DNA of 64,000 nucleotides from Mesorhizobium sp. J8 (lineage in GTDB: Bacteria > Pseudomonadota > Alphaproteobacteria > Rhizobiales > Rhizobiaceae). The DNA is taken from NCBI RefSeq assembly GCF_016591715.1, contig NZ_AP024109.1:6384001-6448000 (forward strand), read 5' to 3'. This document shows, in pieces, positions 29,108 through 39,224 of the stretch. Under the pieces are notes generated by a model, which was given only the letters and a program-made list of their open reading frames with translations, did not search any database and was not told where the DNA came from. The translations under genes and the position numbers were made by a program. The number at the start of each line of letters is the position of its first letter. Positions within the stretch are counted from its first letter, which is position 1.

Positions 29108-30586
29108 TCACTGCGTCAGCGCGACCTTTTCAGTGTTGCGGATGATTTCCTGAAAGGCGGCATCCAACTCCGCTCCGGTGGACGCTTCGAAATAATGCTT
29201 GTTGGCGGAGGAGGTATCCTTCGACGAACAATCCTTCAGCACCGCTTTCGCCTGGTCCCGCTCGGTTGCCGACATGTGCTTGTCGTTCAGATCGAAGCCG
29301 ATGGTGAAAACCTCGATGCCATCGTCTTTCATGTTGCCGCACAAGGTTTGAGCATTGCGGCGCGCAAGGTTGCCCTGGCTGTTGTAGTTGCCTCCCGCGC
29401 CGGCGAAGGCGGTGTTGAACTGGCCATCGGTCATCAGGATCGCGACCTTGGCGATCTTTTTCGCATTGTTGTCCGAGGGGCCGCTGCCCAGGCCGGCATT
29501 CTTGATCACCGTGCGCCATTGCGGCGACAGCATGTAATAGGTCCACTGAACGGCGATCGCGCCGGCCGTGTAGCCATCCGCCTGGAAGTCATCGATCGAA
29601 TCGAGCAATGCACCGGAATCGGCGGTCAGCGGGATCACCGCCGCGGTAGGGCACTTGTTCATTCCCGAGCCGCTCAGATGATCGTCCCGGTTGACCAGGG
29701 CAAAATATTTCTTGCCATCCCTGTCCGTGCGGACCGTGTCGGGCCCATCAGCGCTGAAATCCGGATTGCCGCTTTTGTCCTTGCGCTCCGTGGCGCAATT
29801 ATCGGGGCGAGGCGTCGCCGCGCCGACGATGGAGACATAGTCGCCGAAAGCCGGCAGCAGTTTGCTGTTCGTCTTGGCGACCAGAAGTGTGCTGCCGGCA
29901 ACGGGAGGCAGGTCCGAGCCTCCTTGGTTTTCGACATAGACATTTTCCCCCAGCTTGCCGGCGTTCACGGCAGATGCATAGGGCACAAGCGCCACTCGGA
30001 CGCGAGGGTTCTTCGGGTCCTGGTTCTGAAGCATCGTCTGGACGGCGTTTTTCGCCGCTGCTTTCAGATCGCCGATCTTGTCGACCTTGCCTTTCTTGGC
30101 CATCGACCCCGTTATGTCGAGCATCATCGCCACCTCGACCTGCTTGTCCGAATAGAGCGCCGTGGTCGAGGCGGTCACGCGGCGCATGTTGTCGGTGCTG
30201 AACAGCGGGAAAAAGAGGCCGACATCGACATGCGCATCCGCCTGTACCGTATTGGCCGTCCTGTTGACCGTAAGCTTGTCGAGCACGACCTGATTGGCCT
30301 GCAGGATGCCGGCCGCGCTGTTGGCGTCGAGGAATGCCTGCACCGTCTTGGTGGCGTCGGCATCCTTGATGACGCCGAGGGTGAGATCGCGGGCCGTCGA
30401 GGTCACAGCCGCGTCGACGACGCCCTGCAGGCTCGACCTCGCATTGTAGAGCTGCGAGATATTGACCGCGAATCCCACCCCCAGCGCGAGGACCGATGCG
30501 GCAGCTCCGAACAGAACCGTGAAATTGCCTTCGCGATTCCGGGTAAAGCCGTCCACCCCACGAACGACACCTCTGAGCTGCCGCAT
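29108..30586 (-). CDS. TadG-like pilus assembly protein with vWA domain
   Basis: A 492-aa protein. The N-terminal TadE/TadG-type segment (NREGNFTVLFGAAASVLALG) is a single membrane anchor. A von Willebrand A domain follows, with a MIDAS motif (MMLDITGSM) and a second conserved ILMTDGQFN. TadG proteins help Flp/Tad pilus function or surface adhesion. No other tad or flp gene is near, so this is an orphan copy. I start at ATG 30586, which has GGAGG 8 bases upstream, rather than the GTG at 30613. It is probably anchored in the inner membrane and faces the periplasm. Confidence 0.85.
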   Translation of the reverse strand: MRQLRGVVRGVDGFTRNREGNFTVLFGAAASVLALGVGFAVNISQLYNARSSLQGVVDAAVTSTARDLTLGVIKDADATKTVQAFLDANSAAGILQANQVVLDKLTVNRTANTVQADAHVDVGLFFPLFSTDNMRRVTASTTALYSDKQVEVAMMLDITGSMAKKGKVDKIGDLKAAAKNAVQTMLQNQDPKNPRVRVALVPYASAVNAGKLGENVYVENQGGSDLPPVAGSTLLVAKTNSKLLPAFGDYVSIVGAATPRPDNCATERKDKSGNPDFSADGPDTVRTDRDGKKYFALVNRDDHLSGSGMNKCPTAAVIPLTADSGALLDSIDDFQADGYTAGAIAVQWTYYMLSPQWRTVIKNAGLGSGPSDNNAKKIAKVAILMTDGQFNTAFAGAGGNYNSQGNLARRNAQTLCGNMKDDGIEVFTIGFDLNDKHMSATERDQAKAVLKDCSSKDTSSANKHYFEASTGAELDAAFQEIIRNTEKVALTQ

Positions 30587-30892
30587 CCCTTCCGCCTCCA
30601 CTGTCTGCGGCACTGCGCCGCTCAGCCAGGGCGTTGCAGGATTTCGGCCAGACCCGGCGAGCGACCGCCGAAAGACGCTTAACAGGCAGTTAATCCGTTG
30701 TTTTTGCTGGCTTTCGGCGGATTTGTGGGTGAACGGGAAGTAAACGAAAATGCGCTGGCGAGGCGGCCTTCACGAAGCGCTTACCATGATCTCGCGGGCT
30801 GTCGCGGCGGTTCCCGCTTCGATACAATCATGCTGTGCCGAAGCGGGCCAGCGGCAGCCACGAGCCGTGATGAAACAGGTGCGGCGCCGGCC

Positions 30893-31762
30893 CTATGCCA
30901 GCATCTGCGTGCTGGCTGTCCTGTCGACGCCGTGATGCGGAGGATTGAAGCGGTTGCCTTCCTGCTCGTAGGTCCAGACCTTGAACAGGCTGAGCCGGTG
31001 CGGACCGAAACTGTGCAGCAGCGGCACGTCGGTGGCGTCGCGGCCCCGCGCGATGACGACCCGGCCGATGCGCGGCCGGTTGTGGCGCGGATCGAACGTG
31101 TACCACTTGCCATCCAGGAAAACTTCCATCCAGGCCGAGAAATCCATCGGCGCCGGGTCCGCCGGCACTCCGATATCGCCGAGATAGCCATTCACATAGC
31201 GCGCCGGAATGTTCATGCATCGGCAAAGCGTGATCGCCAGATGCGCGAAATCGCGGCACACCCCGACACGTTCCTCATGCGCCTGGGCCGCCGTGCGGGT
31301 GGCGCGCGCATAGCCGTAGCCGAAGGAAAGCCGGCTGTTGACATAGTCGACGATCGCCTGGACGCGCGCCCAGCCGGGCGGCAGCTGGCCGAAAAGCTGC
31401 CAGGCGGTGTTGCTGAGATGGTCGGTTTCGCAGTAGCGGCTGCCGAGCAGATAGACCAGCACGTCGTCCGGCAGTTCCGCGACCGGCGTTTCCCGCGCCA
31501 GCGTGTTCACCTCGTCGGTCTCGCCGCTGTCCTCGACCGCCGCGTCATAAAGGATGCGGAAGCTTCCGGCAGGCGCCGTGAAACGACGGCAGATGTTGCC
31601 GTGGCGGTCGCGATAGGTATGGGTCGGCACCGAGGGCGAGGTGAGGACCCGCGTCTGCCGCTTGATGTCGGCGTGCCGTTCGGGATGGATGTCGAGCAGC
31701 GAGATGATCGGCGTCACCGCCTCGCATTCGATGGCGATTTCGTAGCCGAGCCGGATCAGCAT
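30893..31762 (-). CDS. Transglutaminase-like family protein
   Basis: A 289-aa protein of the transglutaminase-like cysteine protease superfamily. The nucleophile is C169 in VGVCRDFAHLA, and the aspartate is D224 in TFDPRHN. At the usual histidine position of the His-Ala-Trp motif there is S209 (DFSAW). Thus the textbook Cys-His-Asp triad is not obvious. An N-terminal beta domain (about 1-110) precedes the catalytic part, as in alphaproteobacterial homologues. No signal peptide is seen. The 306 bp between it and the TadG-like gene hold nothing I recognise. Confidence 0.82.
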   Translation of the reverse strand: MLIRLGYEIAIECEAVTPIISLLDIHPERHADIKRQTRVLTSPSVPTHTYRDRHGNICRRFTAPAGSFRILYDAAVEDSGETDEVNTLARETPVAELPDDVLVYLLGSRYCETDHLSNTAWQLFGQLPPGWARVQAIVDYVNSRLSFGYGYARATRTAAQAHEERVGVCRDFAHLAITLCRCMNIPARYVNGYLGDIGVPADPAPMDFSAWMEVFLDGKWYTFDPRHNRPRIGRVVIARGRDATDVPLLHSFGPHRLSLFKVWTYEQEGNRFNPPHHGVDRTASTQMLA

Positions 31763-31932
31763 CGCATTCCCCCTTGGTGATTTTGGAAGACTGCCTGTTC
31801 AACGCGACGAATCGGAGGTTGTTCCCGCGCGGAATCCAAATGGTGGGTATCTCGCCTTCTCAGGCGGTGATGACCGGTCTAAACTGTGTTCCACGTTTCG
31901 CCCTCCCCGAAAACGATTCCCCAGGAAATCCG

Positions 31933-32598
31933 ATGTTCACAGGCTCAAAGTTCGCCGCCTTCCTGTTCGACATGGACGGCACGGTGCTCAACTCGATCGC
32001 GGCGGCGGAGCGAGTGTGGACGGCGTGGGCGAACCGGCATGGCCTCGATGTCACGGCCTTCCTGCCGACGATCCATGGCAGGCGCGCGCGAGAGACCATC
32101 GCCGCGCTGAAGCTTCCGGGCGTCGATCCGCTGGCGGAGGCGGATCTGCTGCTCAAGGCCGAAGCCGACGATCTCGAAGGCATCGTCCCTATCCCTGGCG
32201 CCGTCGCCTTCCTGGAATCGCTGCCGCCGGAGCGCTGGGCGATCGTCACCTCGGCGCCGCGCGAGCTGGCGCTGCTGCGCATCAAGGCGGCCGGCATCCC
32301 GGTTCCCGCCATGATGGTCACCGCCGAAGACGTGAGTCACGGCAAGCCGGCGCCGGACTGCTTCCTGCTGGCGGCGGGCCGTCTCGGAGTCGAGGCGCGC
32401 GACTGCCTGGTCTTCGAGGATGCGCCGGCGGGCATCGCGGCGGCCGAGGCTTCCGGCGCCTCGGTGATGGTGATCAGCGCCACGCATGTACACCCGCTCG
32501 TGACGCCGCACCCGACAATCCGTTCCTATGACGAAATCGGCATTGTGACGGACGATAGTGGCTGGATCGCGCTCGCGCCCGAGCGCGCGGTTGCTTAG
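31933..32598 (+). CDS. HAD superfamily hydrolase (sugar-phosphatase-like)
   Basis: A 221-aa haloacid-dehalogenase phosphatase. Motif I is FDMDGTVLNS, with the nucleophile D13 and the acid D15. Motif II is IVTSAPREL. Motifs III and IV are K in HGKPAPDCF and FEDAPAGIAAA. The alpha-helical cap resembles YfbT/GPP-type phosphatases that act on small sugar or glycerol phosphates. ATG 31933 follows CAGGAA. The stop TAG at 32596-32598 is the first three bases of a family B repeat. Confidence 0.9.
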   Translation: MFTGSKFAAFLFDMDGTVLNSIAAAERVWTAWANRHGLDVTAFLPTIHGRRARETIAALKLPGVDPLAEADLLLKAEADDLEGIVPIPGAVAFLESLPPERWAIVTSAPRELALLRIKAAGIPVPAMMVTAEDVSHGKPAPDCFLLAAGRLGVEARDCLVFEDAPAGIAAAEASGASVMVISATHVHPLVTPHPTIRSYDEIGIVTDDSGWIALAPERAVA

Positions 32599-32698
32599 AG
32601 TGTTTCACCGTTTCACGGAAACGGTGAAACGCTCTATCTCCTTGTTTTTAGGCAATTCCGGGCGGAAAACCGCTCACAATTTTCCTGGAATTGCTCTA
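32596..32698. repeat. 103-bp palindromic repeat, family B copy 2
   Basis: Same length and layout as the copy at 4693-4795, with a few substitutions. It begins TAGAGTGTTTCACCG and ends GGAATTGCTCTA. The left TAG is the stop codon of the HAD hydrolase. The right CTA, read on the minus strand as TAG, is the stop codon of the SdhAF4-like gene. The element fills exactly the space between two convergent genes. Confidence 0.9.
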
Positions 32699-32908
32699 GA
32701 AGTCGCTGGTGAGGCCTTTCACTTCCCAGTCGCCGTAGCGCCCGGGCTCCTTGCCGCCGCGGCCGCCGATTTCCTTTGGCATCGCCGCTTCCGCTTCGCG
32801 GTAGAGCTTACGCCTGGCCTCGGCTTCAGCCAGCGCGCGCCGCGCCTCCGGTGTCAGTTGCTTTTGCGGCTGGTCGGCGGCTTCGGTTTTGCCTTGCTCT
32901 TCGATCAT
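32696..32908 (-). CDS. DUF1674 / succinate dehydrogenase assembly factor 4-like protein
   Basis: A 70-aa protein with the DUF1674 signature at its C-terminus (GGRGGKEPGRYGDWEVKG, then TSDF). This is the conserved part of mitochondrial SDHAF4, which protects flavinylated SdhA before complex assembly. The N-terminal half is charged and probably disordered. No sdh gene is nearby. The stop codon comes from the adjoining repeat. Confidence 0.88.
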   Translation of the reverse strand: MIEEQGKTEAADQPQKQLTPEARRALAEAEARRKLYREAEAAMPKEIGGRGGKEPGRYGDWEVKGLTSDF

Positions 32909-33014
32909 GCGATAAGTCCTTGCCGATTGAAACGGGAGCGACCGTTTCCCATCATATAGCCATGAAATCGAGACGATCGACTCCTATTCGCCCCGACCAC
33001 AGACGGATGAAACG

Positions 33015-34046
33015 ATGAACACGCTTCGCACCGCCATGCTTCTCGCCGCGATGACGGCGCTGTTCATGGGCGTCGGCTATCTGATCGGCGGCTCGGGCGG
33101 CATGGTCATCGCGCTTCTGATCGCCGCAGGCACCAACCTGTTCAGCTATTGGAACGCCGACAAGATGGTGCTGTCGATGAACCGCGCCATCGAGGTCGAC
33201 GAGAAGAACGCGCCCGAATATTACGCGATCGTCCGGGCGCTGGCCAAGCAGGCCGGCCTGCCGATGCCGAAGACCTATCTGATCGACAACCCGCAGCCCA
33301 ATGCCTTCGCCACCGGCCGCAATCCCGAGAACGCCGCGGTGGCTGCGTCCACCGGCCTGCTCCAGCGCCTCTCCCATGAGGAAGTCGCGGCGGTCATGGC
33401 GCATGAGCTTGCCCATGTGCAGCATCGCGATACGCTGACCATGACGATCGTGGCGACGCTCGCCGGCGCCATCTCGATGCTCGGCAATTTCGCCTTCTTC
33501 CTCGGCGGCAGCCGGGAGAACAACAATCCGTTCGGCTTTGTCGGCGTGCTGGTGGCCATGCTGGTCGCGCCCTTCGCCGCCATGATCGTGCAGATGGCGG
33601 TGAGCCGCACGCGCGAATACGAGGCCGACCGGCGCGGCGCCGAGATCTGCGGCAATCCGCTGTGGCTGGCCTCGGCGCTCAGTAAGATCGCGCGCGGGGC
33701 GGAGCAGATCCCCAATGAGGATGCCGAGCGCAATCCGGCGATGGCGCATCTTTTCATCATCAACCCGCTGCATGGCGAGCGCATGGACAACCTGTTCTCT
33801 ACTCACCCGAGCACCGAGAACCGTATCGCCGCGCTGCAGGAGATGGCGCGCGCGATGGGCGGTGCATCGGCTGCCGCCCGGCGCGAAGCACCGGCGCGGA
33901 CCGCCGCCGATGAGGTGCCGGCCGGTCCCTGGGGCAAGCCGGCAGATCCCGCCCCGAAGGCCGAGCCGCCGCCAGCGAAGCCCAATCCCTGGGGCCGCAA
34001 CCCGACCGGGCCGCGCAATGTCAGGTCGAAAGGCCCCTGGTCGTGA
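33015..34046 (+). CDS. htpX: Zinc metalloprotease HtpX
   Basis: M48 family inner-membrane protease, 343 aa. The zinc motif HELAH is at residues 130-134. Two N-terminal helices and two after the active site fit the HtpX topology. HtpX takes part in quality control of membrane proteins. The C-terminal extension of about 45 residues (rich in Pro, Ala and Lys, ending RSKGPWS) is typical of rhizobial forms. Its stop overlaps the GTG start of rsmB (GTGA). Confidence 0.95.
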   Translation: MNTLRTAMLLAAMTALFMGVGYLIGGSGGMVIALLIAAGTNLFSYWNADKMVLSMNRAIEVDEKNAPEYYAIVRALAKQAGLPMPKTYLIDNPQPNAFATGRNPENAAVAASTGLLQRLSHEEVAAVMAHELAHVQHRDTLTMTIVATLAGAISMLGNFAFFLGGSRENNNPFGFVGVLVAMLVAPFAAMIVQMAVSRTREYEADRRGAEICGNPLWLASALSKIARGAEQIPNEDAERNPAMAHLFIINPLHGERMDNLFSTHPSTENRIAALQEMARAMGGASAAARREAPARTAADEVPAGPWGKPADPAPKAEPPPAKPNPWGRNPTGPRNVRSKGPWS

Positions 34047-35434
34047 CGCCGCCGAGGCGCGGGCAGCCAGGCAATCCGCAACGCCCAGGCAATTGGCAAG
34101 GCAAGGCCAGTGACGAGACAGCCGGCCTTGCCGCGCGCAAGGCGGCGGCGCGGCTGCTGGCCGCCGTCATCGATGCCCGCACGCCGCTCGACGGGTTGAC
34201 CGACAACGAGCATGGCCACCCGCAATACAAGGCGTTGGACGGCCGCGACCGCGCGCTGGTGCGCGCCATCCTGGTCACCGCGCTGCGCCACCGCATGACC
34301 ATTGCCGGGTTGCTGTCGAAACGGCTGGAAAAGCCGCTGCCGGCCAATGCGACGGCGCTCTCGCATATACTCAATGTCGCGGCCGCGCAGATCCTCTTCC
34401 TCGATGTTCCAGACAGCGCCGCCGTCGACCTTGCTGTCACCCACGCCAAGTCCGATCCGCGCACCACGCGCTTCTCCGGCCTCGTCAACGGCGTGCTGCG
34501 TTCGCTGGCACGCGCCAAGGACGCCGAGCTTGCACCGGCGCTTGCCGAGACCAGCGAGGCGCCACCATGGTTTTCGGGGCGACTGGTCTCCGCCTATGGA
34601 GCGGATAAGGCGCGCGCCATCCTTGCGGCGCACCGGCACGAGGCGCCGGTCGATTTCACGGTAAAATCCGATTCGGCGCTATGGGCCGAGCGCCTGGGCG
34701 GCATCGTGCTGCCGACCGGCACGGTGCGTGTCGAAAAACTCTCCGCCAATGTCACGGAGCTGCCCGGCTTCGGCGACGGCGCCTGGTGGGTGCAGGACAC
34801 GGCCGCCAGCCTGCCGGCGCGCCTGTTCGGCGACATCAGGGGCCAGCGCGTCGCCGACCTTTGCGCCGCTCCCGGCGGCAAGACGGCGCAACTTGTCCTG
34901 GCCGGCGCCACCGTGACGGCGGTCGACACCTCGAAGAACCGGCTGGTGCGGCTGAAGCAGAATCTCGACCGCCTCGGCCTGCCTGCCGAACTGGTCCAGA
35001 CCGACCTCTTGGATTACCGGCCGGCGCATTTGTTCGACGCCGTGCTGCTCGACGCGCCCTGCTCCTCGACCGGCACCGTGCGCCGCCACCCCGACGTGCC
35101 ATGGACCAAGACCATGGCCGACGTCGAAAAGCTTGCCGACCTCCAGCGCCGCCTGCTCGCTCATGCCGTTACGCTTGTCAGGCCCGGAGGACGGATCGTG
35201 TTCTCCAACTGCTCGCTCGACCCGATCGAAGGCGAGGAACTCTGCCGGGCCTTCCTCGCCGAGGACCTCAGTGTGGTCGCCGACCCGATCCGGCCCGGCG
35301 AGTTCGCCGGCATCGATCCGTTCCTGACGCCGGAGGGCACACTGCGCACGACACCTGCCGACCTGGCGCTGGAATCGCCCGGAATTTCAGGCCTGGACGG
35401 TTTCTTCGCCGCGCGGATGAGACGGGCCGGTTGA
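34043..35434 (+). CDS. rsmB: 16S rRNA m5C methyltransferase, RsmB family
   Basis: A 463-aa SAM-dependent RNA methyltransferase. The N-terminal NusB-like domain ([16 protein letters not shown]...) is followed by the Rossmann domain with SAM motif [13 protein letters not shown]. The catalytic cysteine regions are [15 protein letters not shown] and VFSNCSLDP. RsmB methylates C967 of 16S rRNA in E. coli. It starts at GTG 34043, overlapping htpX by four bases, so translation is coupled. It is followed by the heparinase-like gene and purH, an order I know from other Rhizobiales. Confidence 0.93.
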   Translation: MTPPRRGQPGNPQRPGNWQGKASDETAGLAARKAAARLLAAVIDARTPLDGLTDNEHGHPQYKALDGRDRALVRAILVTALRHRMTIAGLLSKRLEKPLPANATALSHILNVAAAQILFLDVPDSAAVDLAVTHAKSDPRTTRFSGLVNGVLRSLARAKDAELAPALAETSEAPPWFSGRLVSAYGADKARAILAAHRHEAPVDFTVKSDSALWAERLGGIVLPTGTVRVEKLSANVTELPGFGDGAWWVQDTAASLPARLFGDIRGQRVADLCAAPGGKTAQLVLAGATVTAVDTSKNRLVRLKQNLDRLGLPAELVQTDLLDYRPAHLFDAVLLDAPCSSTGTVRRHPDVPWTKTMADVEKLADLQRRLLAHAVTLVRPGGRIVFSNCSLDPIEGEELCRAFLAEDLSVVADPIRPGEFAGIDPFLTPEGTLRTTPADLALESPGISGLDGFFAARMRRAG

Positions 35435-35561
35435 AGCGTTATCTCGTAAAACTTGCTGACTTTTTTAGGGATCGGTACCGGCACAGCGGCGTGAAGTGGT
35501 TCACTTCGGCGAAATCCGCCTTCGCATAAGTTCTTGAATCGCATAAGCTTGTGCTTGGGTA

Positions 35562-37307
35562 ATGGGGACATCAGGAGGGCTATTGGCACTTGTTGCCGGC
35601 AGCACGACGCGTCTTTGGACGCTTGTCGCGAGGGAGTTCTGGCGCAAAACGCGCCGGCGCCTCCGCGCTGGGCCGGTCTATCGCTGGCGCTATTCCGGCC
35701 GCACGCCCGAACGCGTCCTGATCGCTCCGCCTGACCTGCGGCTCGCCGATCCGCAGATCGCGCTGGAGATCTACTACGGACGCTACCCGCTGTCCGGCCA
35801 TCTGGTCGAGACCGGCGGCAAATCGCCCTTCCAGCTCGACGTGCCCAACCGCGGCTGGCAAAAATCGCTGCACGGCTTTCGCTGGCTGCGCCACATGCGC
35901 GCCACCGGCACCGAGCTCGCCGCCGCCAATGCGAGGGCGCTGGTCACCGACTGGATCGCCATGCACGGCAACCAGATTTCGGGCGTCGCCTGGGAACCGG
36001 GAACGACGGCCAAGCGGGTGATCGCCTGGCTGCAGCATTCCTCGGTGGTGCTGCAAGGCGCCGAATTCCCCTTCTATCGCGCGTTCCTCAAATCGCTGGC
36101 CATCCAGATCCGTTACCTGCGCTCGATGGCGCGCGAGATGCCGGATGGCGAGGCCAGGCTGCGCGCCCGCATCGCGCTTGCCTTCGCGGCGCTGTCGCTG
36201 CCGGCGCCAGCCTCGGCACTGCGCGCCGCGACGCGCAACCTGGCGGAGGAGCTCGACCACCAGATCCTGCCGGACGGCGGCCACATCTCGCGCAAGCCGA
36301 TGGCGGTGCTGGAGCTGCTGGCCGACCTGCTGCCTTTGCGCCAGACCTATGCCAACCAGGCCGAGGCACCGCCGGCGGCGCTGATCGGCGCCATCGACCG
36401 CATGCTGCCGGCGCTGCGTTTCTTCCGCCACCAGGACGGCAGCCTCGCCCGCTTCAACGGTATGGGCGCCACCATCCACGACCGCATCGCCACCATCATG
36501 CGCCATGACGACACGGTCGGCGCGCCACTGCTGCACGCGCCGCATTCCGGCTACGAGCGCCTGTCGATGGGCGGCGTGACGGTGATCGCCGATACCGGCC
36601 TTCCGCCGCCGGTCGACGTCTCCAATGCAGCGCATGCCGGCTGCCTCGCCTTCGAGCTCTCCTCCGGGCGCCAGCACTTCATCGTCAATGCCGGCATCGA
36701 CACTTACGGCGCCCCGGAATTCCGGCCGCTGGCCCGCGCCACCGCCGCGCATTCGACCGCCACGATCAACGACACCTCGTCGGCGCGCTTCAGCCACTCG
36801 CTGCGTGTCAGCGACCTGTTGGGTTCGCCGTTGATCGGCGGCCCGCAGCATGTGCCCTGCAAGCGCCTCGACCAGAAGGGCATGCAAGGCTTCGTCGCCC
36901 GCCATGACGGCTATGTTCAGCAATTCGGCCTCCTGCATGAGCGCGAGCTGAAGCTGACCTCGAACGGCAACGTGCTTTCCGGCCGCGACCGTTTCCTGCG
37001 CCCGGGCAACGCCGCGATCCGCAACAACGGCCGCGACTTCGTCACCGTGCGCTTCCACGTCCACCCCGACATCAGCCTGCTGCAGGACGACCACGACCGC
37101 CTGACCCTGGCCGCCGCGCAGGGCGACAGCTGGGTCTTCACCTGCGCCGAAGTGGTGCCGGAAGTCGAGGAATCGATCTATTTTGCCGGCCTGAGCGGCC
37201 CGCGCCGCAGCCGGCAGGTCGTGCTCGCCTTCAAGGCATCGGAAATCGCCGAGGTCCACTGGCAACTGACCCGCACCGAGATCGCCGGCTACCCCGAAAA
37301 CAACTGA
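35562..37307 (+). CDS. Heparinase II/III family protein
   Basis: A 581-aa protein of the heparinase II/III (PL-type) family. The N-terminal alpha/alpha toroid includes the conserved PFQLDVPNRGWQKSLHGFRW. The C-terminal beta-sandwich includes AFELSSGRQHFIVNAG and HSTATINDTSSARF. The fold is that of uronate lyases; an actual substrate is unknown, and no secretion signal is evident. ATG 35562 has a weak ribosome site. A TTG at 35583, just after AGGAGGG, would remove seven residues and is a good alternative start. The gene precedes purH. Confidence 0.88.
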   Translation: MGTSGGLLALVAGSTTRLWTLVAREFWRKTRRRLRAGPVYRWRYSGRTPERVLIAPPDLRLADPQIALEIYYGRYPLSGHLVETGGKSPFQLDVPNRGWQKSLHGFRWLRHMRATGTELAAANARALVTDWIAMHGNQISGVAWEPGTTAKRVIAWLQHSSVVLQGAEFPFYRAFLKSLAIQIRYLRSMAREMPDGEARLRARIALAFAALSLPAPASALRAATRNLAEELDHQILPDGGHISRKPMAVLELLADLLPLRQTYANQAEAPPAALIGAIDRMLPALRFFRHQDGSLARFNGMGATIHDRIATIMRHDDTVGAPLLHAPHSGYERLSMGGVTVIADTGLPPPVDVSNAAHAGCLAFELSSGRQHFIVNAGIDTYGAPEFRPLARATAAHSTATINDTSSARFSHSLRVSDLLGSPLIGGPQHVPCKRLDQKGMQGFVARHDGYVQQFGLLHERELKLTSNGNVLSGRDRFLRPGNAAIRNNGRDFVTVRFHVHPDISLLQDDHDRLTLAAAQGDSWVFTCAEVVPEVEESIYFAGLSGPRRSRQVVLAFKASEIAEVHWQLTRTEIAGYPENN

Positions 37308-37418
37308 GCCTGGCAGGCAAACCCAGCTTCGCGCCGATCCCAGATCGACTTGATTTCCGGGGCTCATATGCTAGGGCCGGCCAACGTCCCTTCCAACAGC
37401 TCTGAAAGGCCGCCCGCC

Positions 37419-39035
37419 ATGGCCGTGCCCACAAAAAACATTCCGGCGCCCGATCTCGTTCCGGTGCGCCGCGCGCTGCTTTCGGTCTTCGACAAGACCG
37501 GCTTGGTCGACTTCGCCAAGGCGCTCGCCGCTGCCGGCGTCGAATTGGTCTCTACGGGCGGCACGGCAAAGGCCATCGCCGAGGCGGGCCTTGCGGTGCG
37601 CGACGTCTCCGACCTCACCGGCTTTCCCGAGATCATGGACGGGCGGGTGAAGACCTTGCATCCGGCCGTGCATGGCGCGCTGCTCGGCATCCGCGACGAT
37701 AGCGATCACGTGAAGGCCATGCGCGACCATCGCATAGAGCCGATCGACCTTGTCGTCTGCAATCTCTATCCGTTCGAGGAGGTGCGCCGCTCCGGCGCCG
37801 GCTACGCCTCCATCGTCGAGAACATCGATATCGGCGGCCCGGCCATGATCCGCGCTTCGGCCAAGAACCACGCCTATGTCGCCATCGTCACCGACCCGAC
37901 CGACTATGCCTCCGTCGTCAACGCGCTGGAGATGAATCTGGGCTCGCTCTCGCTCGACTTTCGCAAGATGCTGGCCGCCAAGGCCTTTGCCCGCACCGCG
38001 ACTTATGATGCCGCGATCTCCGGCTGGTTCGCCGAAGCGTTGGAGATCGAGCATCCGACATGGCGCGCTTTCGGCGGCCGCCTCGACCAGGTGATGCGCT
38101 ATGGCGAGAACCCGCACCAGAGCGCGGGCTTCTACCTGTCGGGCGACAAGCGGCCGGGCGTCGCCACAGCCAGGCAACTGCAGGGCAAGCAGCTCTCCTA
38201 CAACAACATCAACGACACCGACGCCGCCTTCGAGCTGGTCGGCGAGTTCGATCCCGCCCGCTCGGCGGCGATCGCCATCATCAAGCACGCCAACCCCTGC
38301 GGCGTCGCGGAAGGCCCGTCGCTGAAGGCAGCCTACGCCAAGGCGCTCGCCTGCGACCCCGTCTCCGCCTTCGGCGGCATCGTCGCCATGAACCGCATCC
38401 TCGACGCCGAGGCGGCGGAGGAGATCGTCAAGACCTTCACCGAGGTGATCATCGCGCCGGAAGCTACCGACGAAGCCGCCGCGATCGTCGCGGCCAAGAA
38501 GAACTTGCGCCTGCTGGTCACCGGCGGCCTGCCCGACCCGCGCGCCGCCGGCACGATGGTGAAATCCGTCGCCGGCGGGCTGCTTGTCCAGAGCCGCGAC
38601 AATGCCGTCGTCGACGACCTCGAACTCAAGGTGGTGACCAGGCGCGCGCCGACGCCAGCCGAACTGGCCGACCTCAAATTCGCCTTCCGCGTCGCCAAGC
38701 ACGTCAAGTCCAACGCCATCGTCTATGCGAAGGATGGCGCCACGGTCGGCATCGGCGCCGGCCAGATGAGCCGTGTCGATTCCTCGCGCATCGCCGCCCG
38801 CAAGGCGCTGGACGCGGCGGAAGCCGCCGGTCTCGGCGAACCGTTGACCAAGGGTTCGGTCGTCGCCTCCGACGCCTTCTTCCCCTTCGCCGACGGGCTC
38901 TTGTCGGCGATCGAGGCTGGCGCCACCGCCGTCATCCAGCCCGGCGGCTCGATGCGCGACGACGATGTCATCGCCGCAGCCGACGAGCACGGCATCGCCA
39001 TGGTGTTCACCGGCGTGAGGCATTTCAGGCATTAG
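37419..39035 (+). CDS. purH: Bifunctional AICAR transformylase / IMP cyclohydrolase
   Basis: PurH, 538 aa, catalyses the last two steps of IMP synthesis. The N-terminal cyclohydrolase domain shows [14 protein letters not shown] and [14 protein letters not shown]. The transformylase domain has [19 protein letters not shown] and [10 protein letters not shown]. Start ATG 37419 with GAAAGG upstream gives the family N-terminus. A roughly 174-bp palindrome follows the stop. Confidence 0.98.
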   Translation: MAVPTKNIPAPDLVPVRRALLSVFDKTGLVDFAKALAAAGVELVSTGGTAKAIAEAGLAVRDVSDLTGFPEIMDGRVKTLHPAVHGALLGIRDDSDHVKAMRDHRIEPIDLVVCNLYPFEEVRRSGAGYASIVENIDIGGPAMIRASAKNHAYVAIVTDPTDYASVVNALEMNLGSLSLDFRKMLAAKAFARTATYDAAISGWFAEALEIEHPTWRAFGGRLDQVMRYGENPHQSAGFYLSGDKRPGVATARQLQGKQLSYNNINDTDAAFELVGEFDPARSAAIAIIKHANPCGVAEGPSLKAAYAKALACDPVSAFGGIVAMNRILDAEAAEEIVKTFTEVIIAPEATDEAAAIVAAKKNLRLLVTGGLPDPRAAGTMVKSVAGGLLVQSRDNAVVDDLELKVVTRRAPTPAELADLKFAFRVAKHVKSNAIVYAKDGATVGIGAGQMSRVDSSRIAARKALDAAEAAGLGEPLTKGSVVASDAFFPFADGLLSAIEAGATAVIQPGGSMRDDDVIAAADEHGIAMVFTGVRHFRH

Positions 39036-39042
39036 CGCCGTC

Positions 39043-39216
39043 TTCCTTCTCCCCTTGTGGGAGAAGGTGTCGCCGAAGGCGACGGATGAGGGGTGTTCCA
39101 GGGAATGAGACGTTGACGATGATCGCTCCGGACGAGCGTGTTCGCCAAGCTGGAACACCCCTCATCCGTCTCGGCGCTGCGCGCCGAGCCACCTTCTCCC
39201 ACAAGGGGAGAAGGAA
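39043..39216. repeat. 174-bp palindromic repeat, family C copy 1
   Basis: Terminal arms of 27 bp (39043-39069 and 39190-39216) are perfect inverted repeats built on CTTCTCCCCTTGTGGGAGAAG. A second inner pair (GATGAGGGGTGTTCCAG and CTGGAACACCCCTCATC) continues the palindrome. The arms differ in short loops (GTCGCCGAAGGCGAC versus TCGGCGCTGCGCGCCGA). It separates the convergent purH and MFS genes. Confidence 0.92.
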
Positions 39217-39224
39217 ACGCCGCG

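Noticed and set aside
29195..30682. Plus-strand frame opposite the TadG-like gene
   Set aside because: No domain, arginine- and histidine-rich, and the opposite strand encodes a coherent vWA protein.
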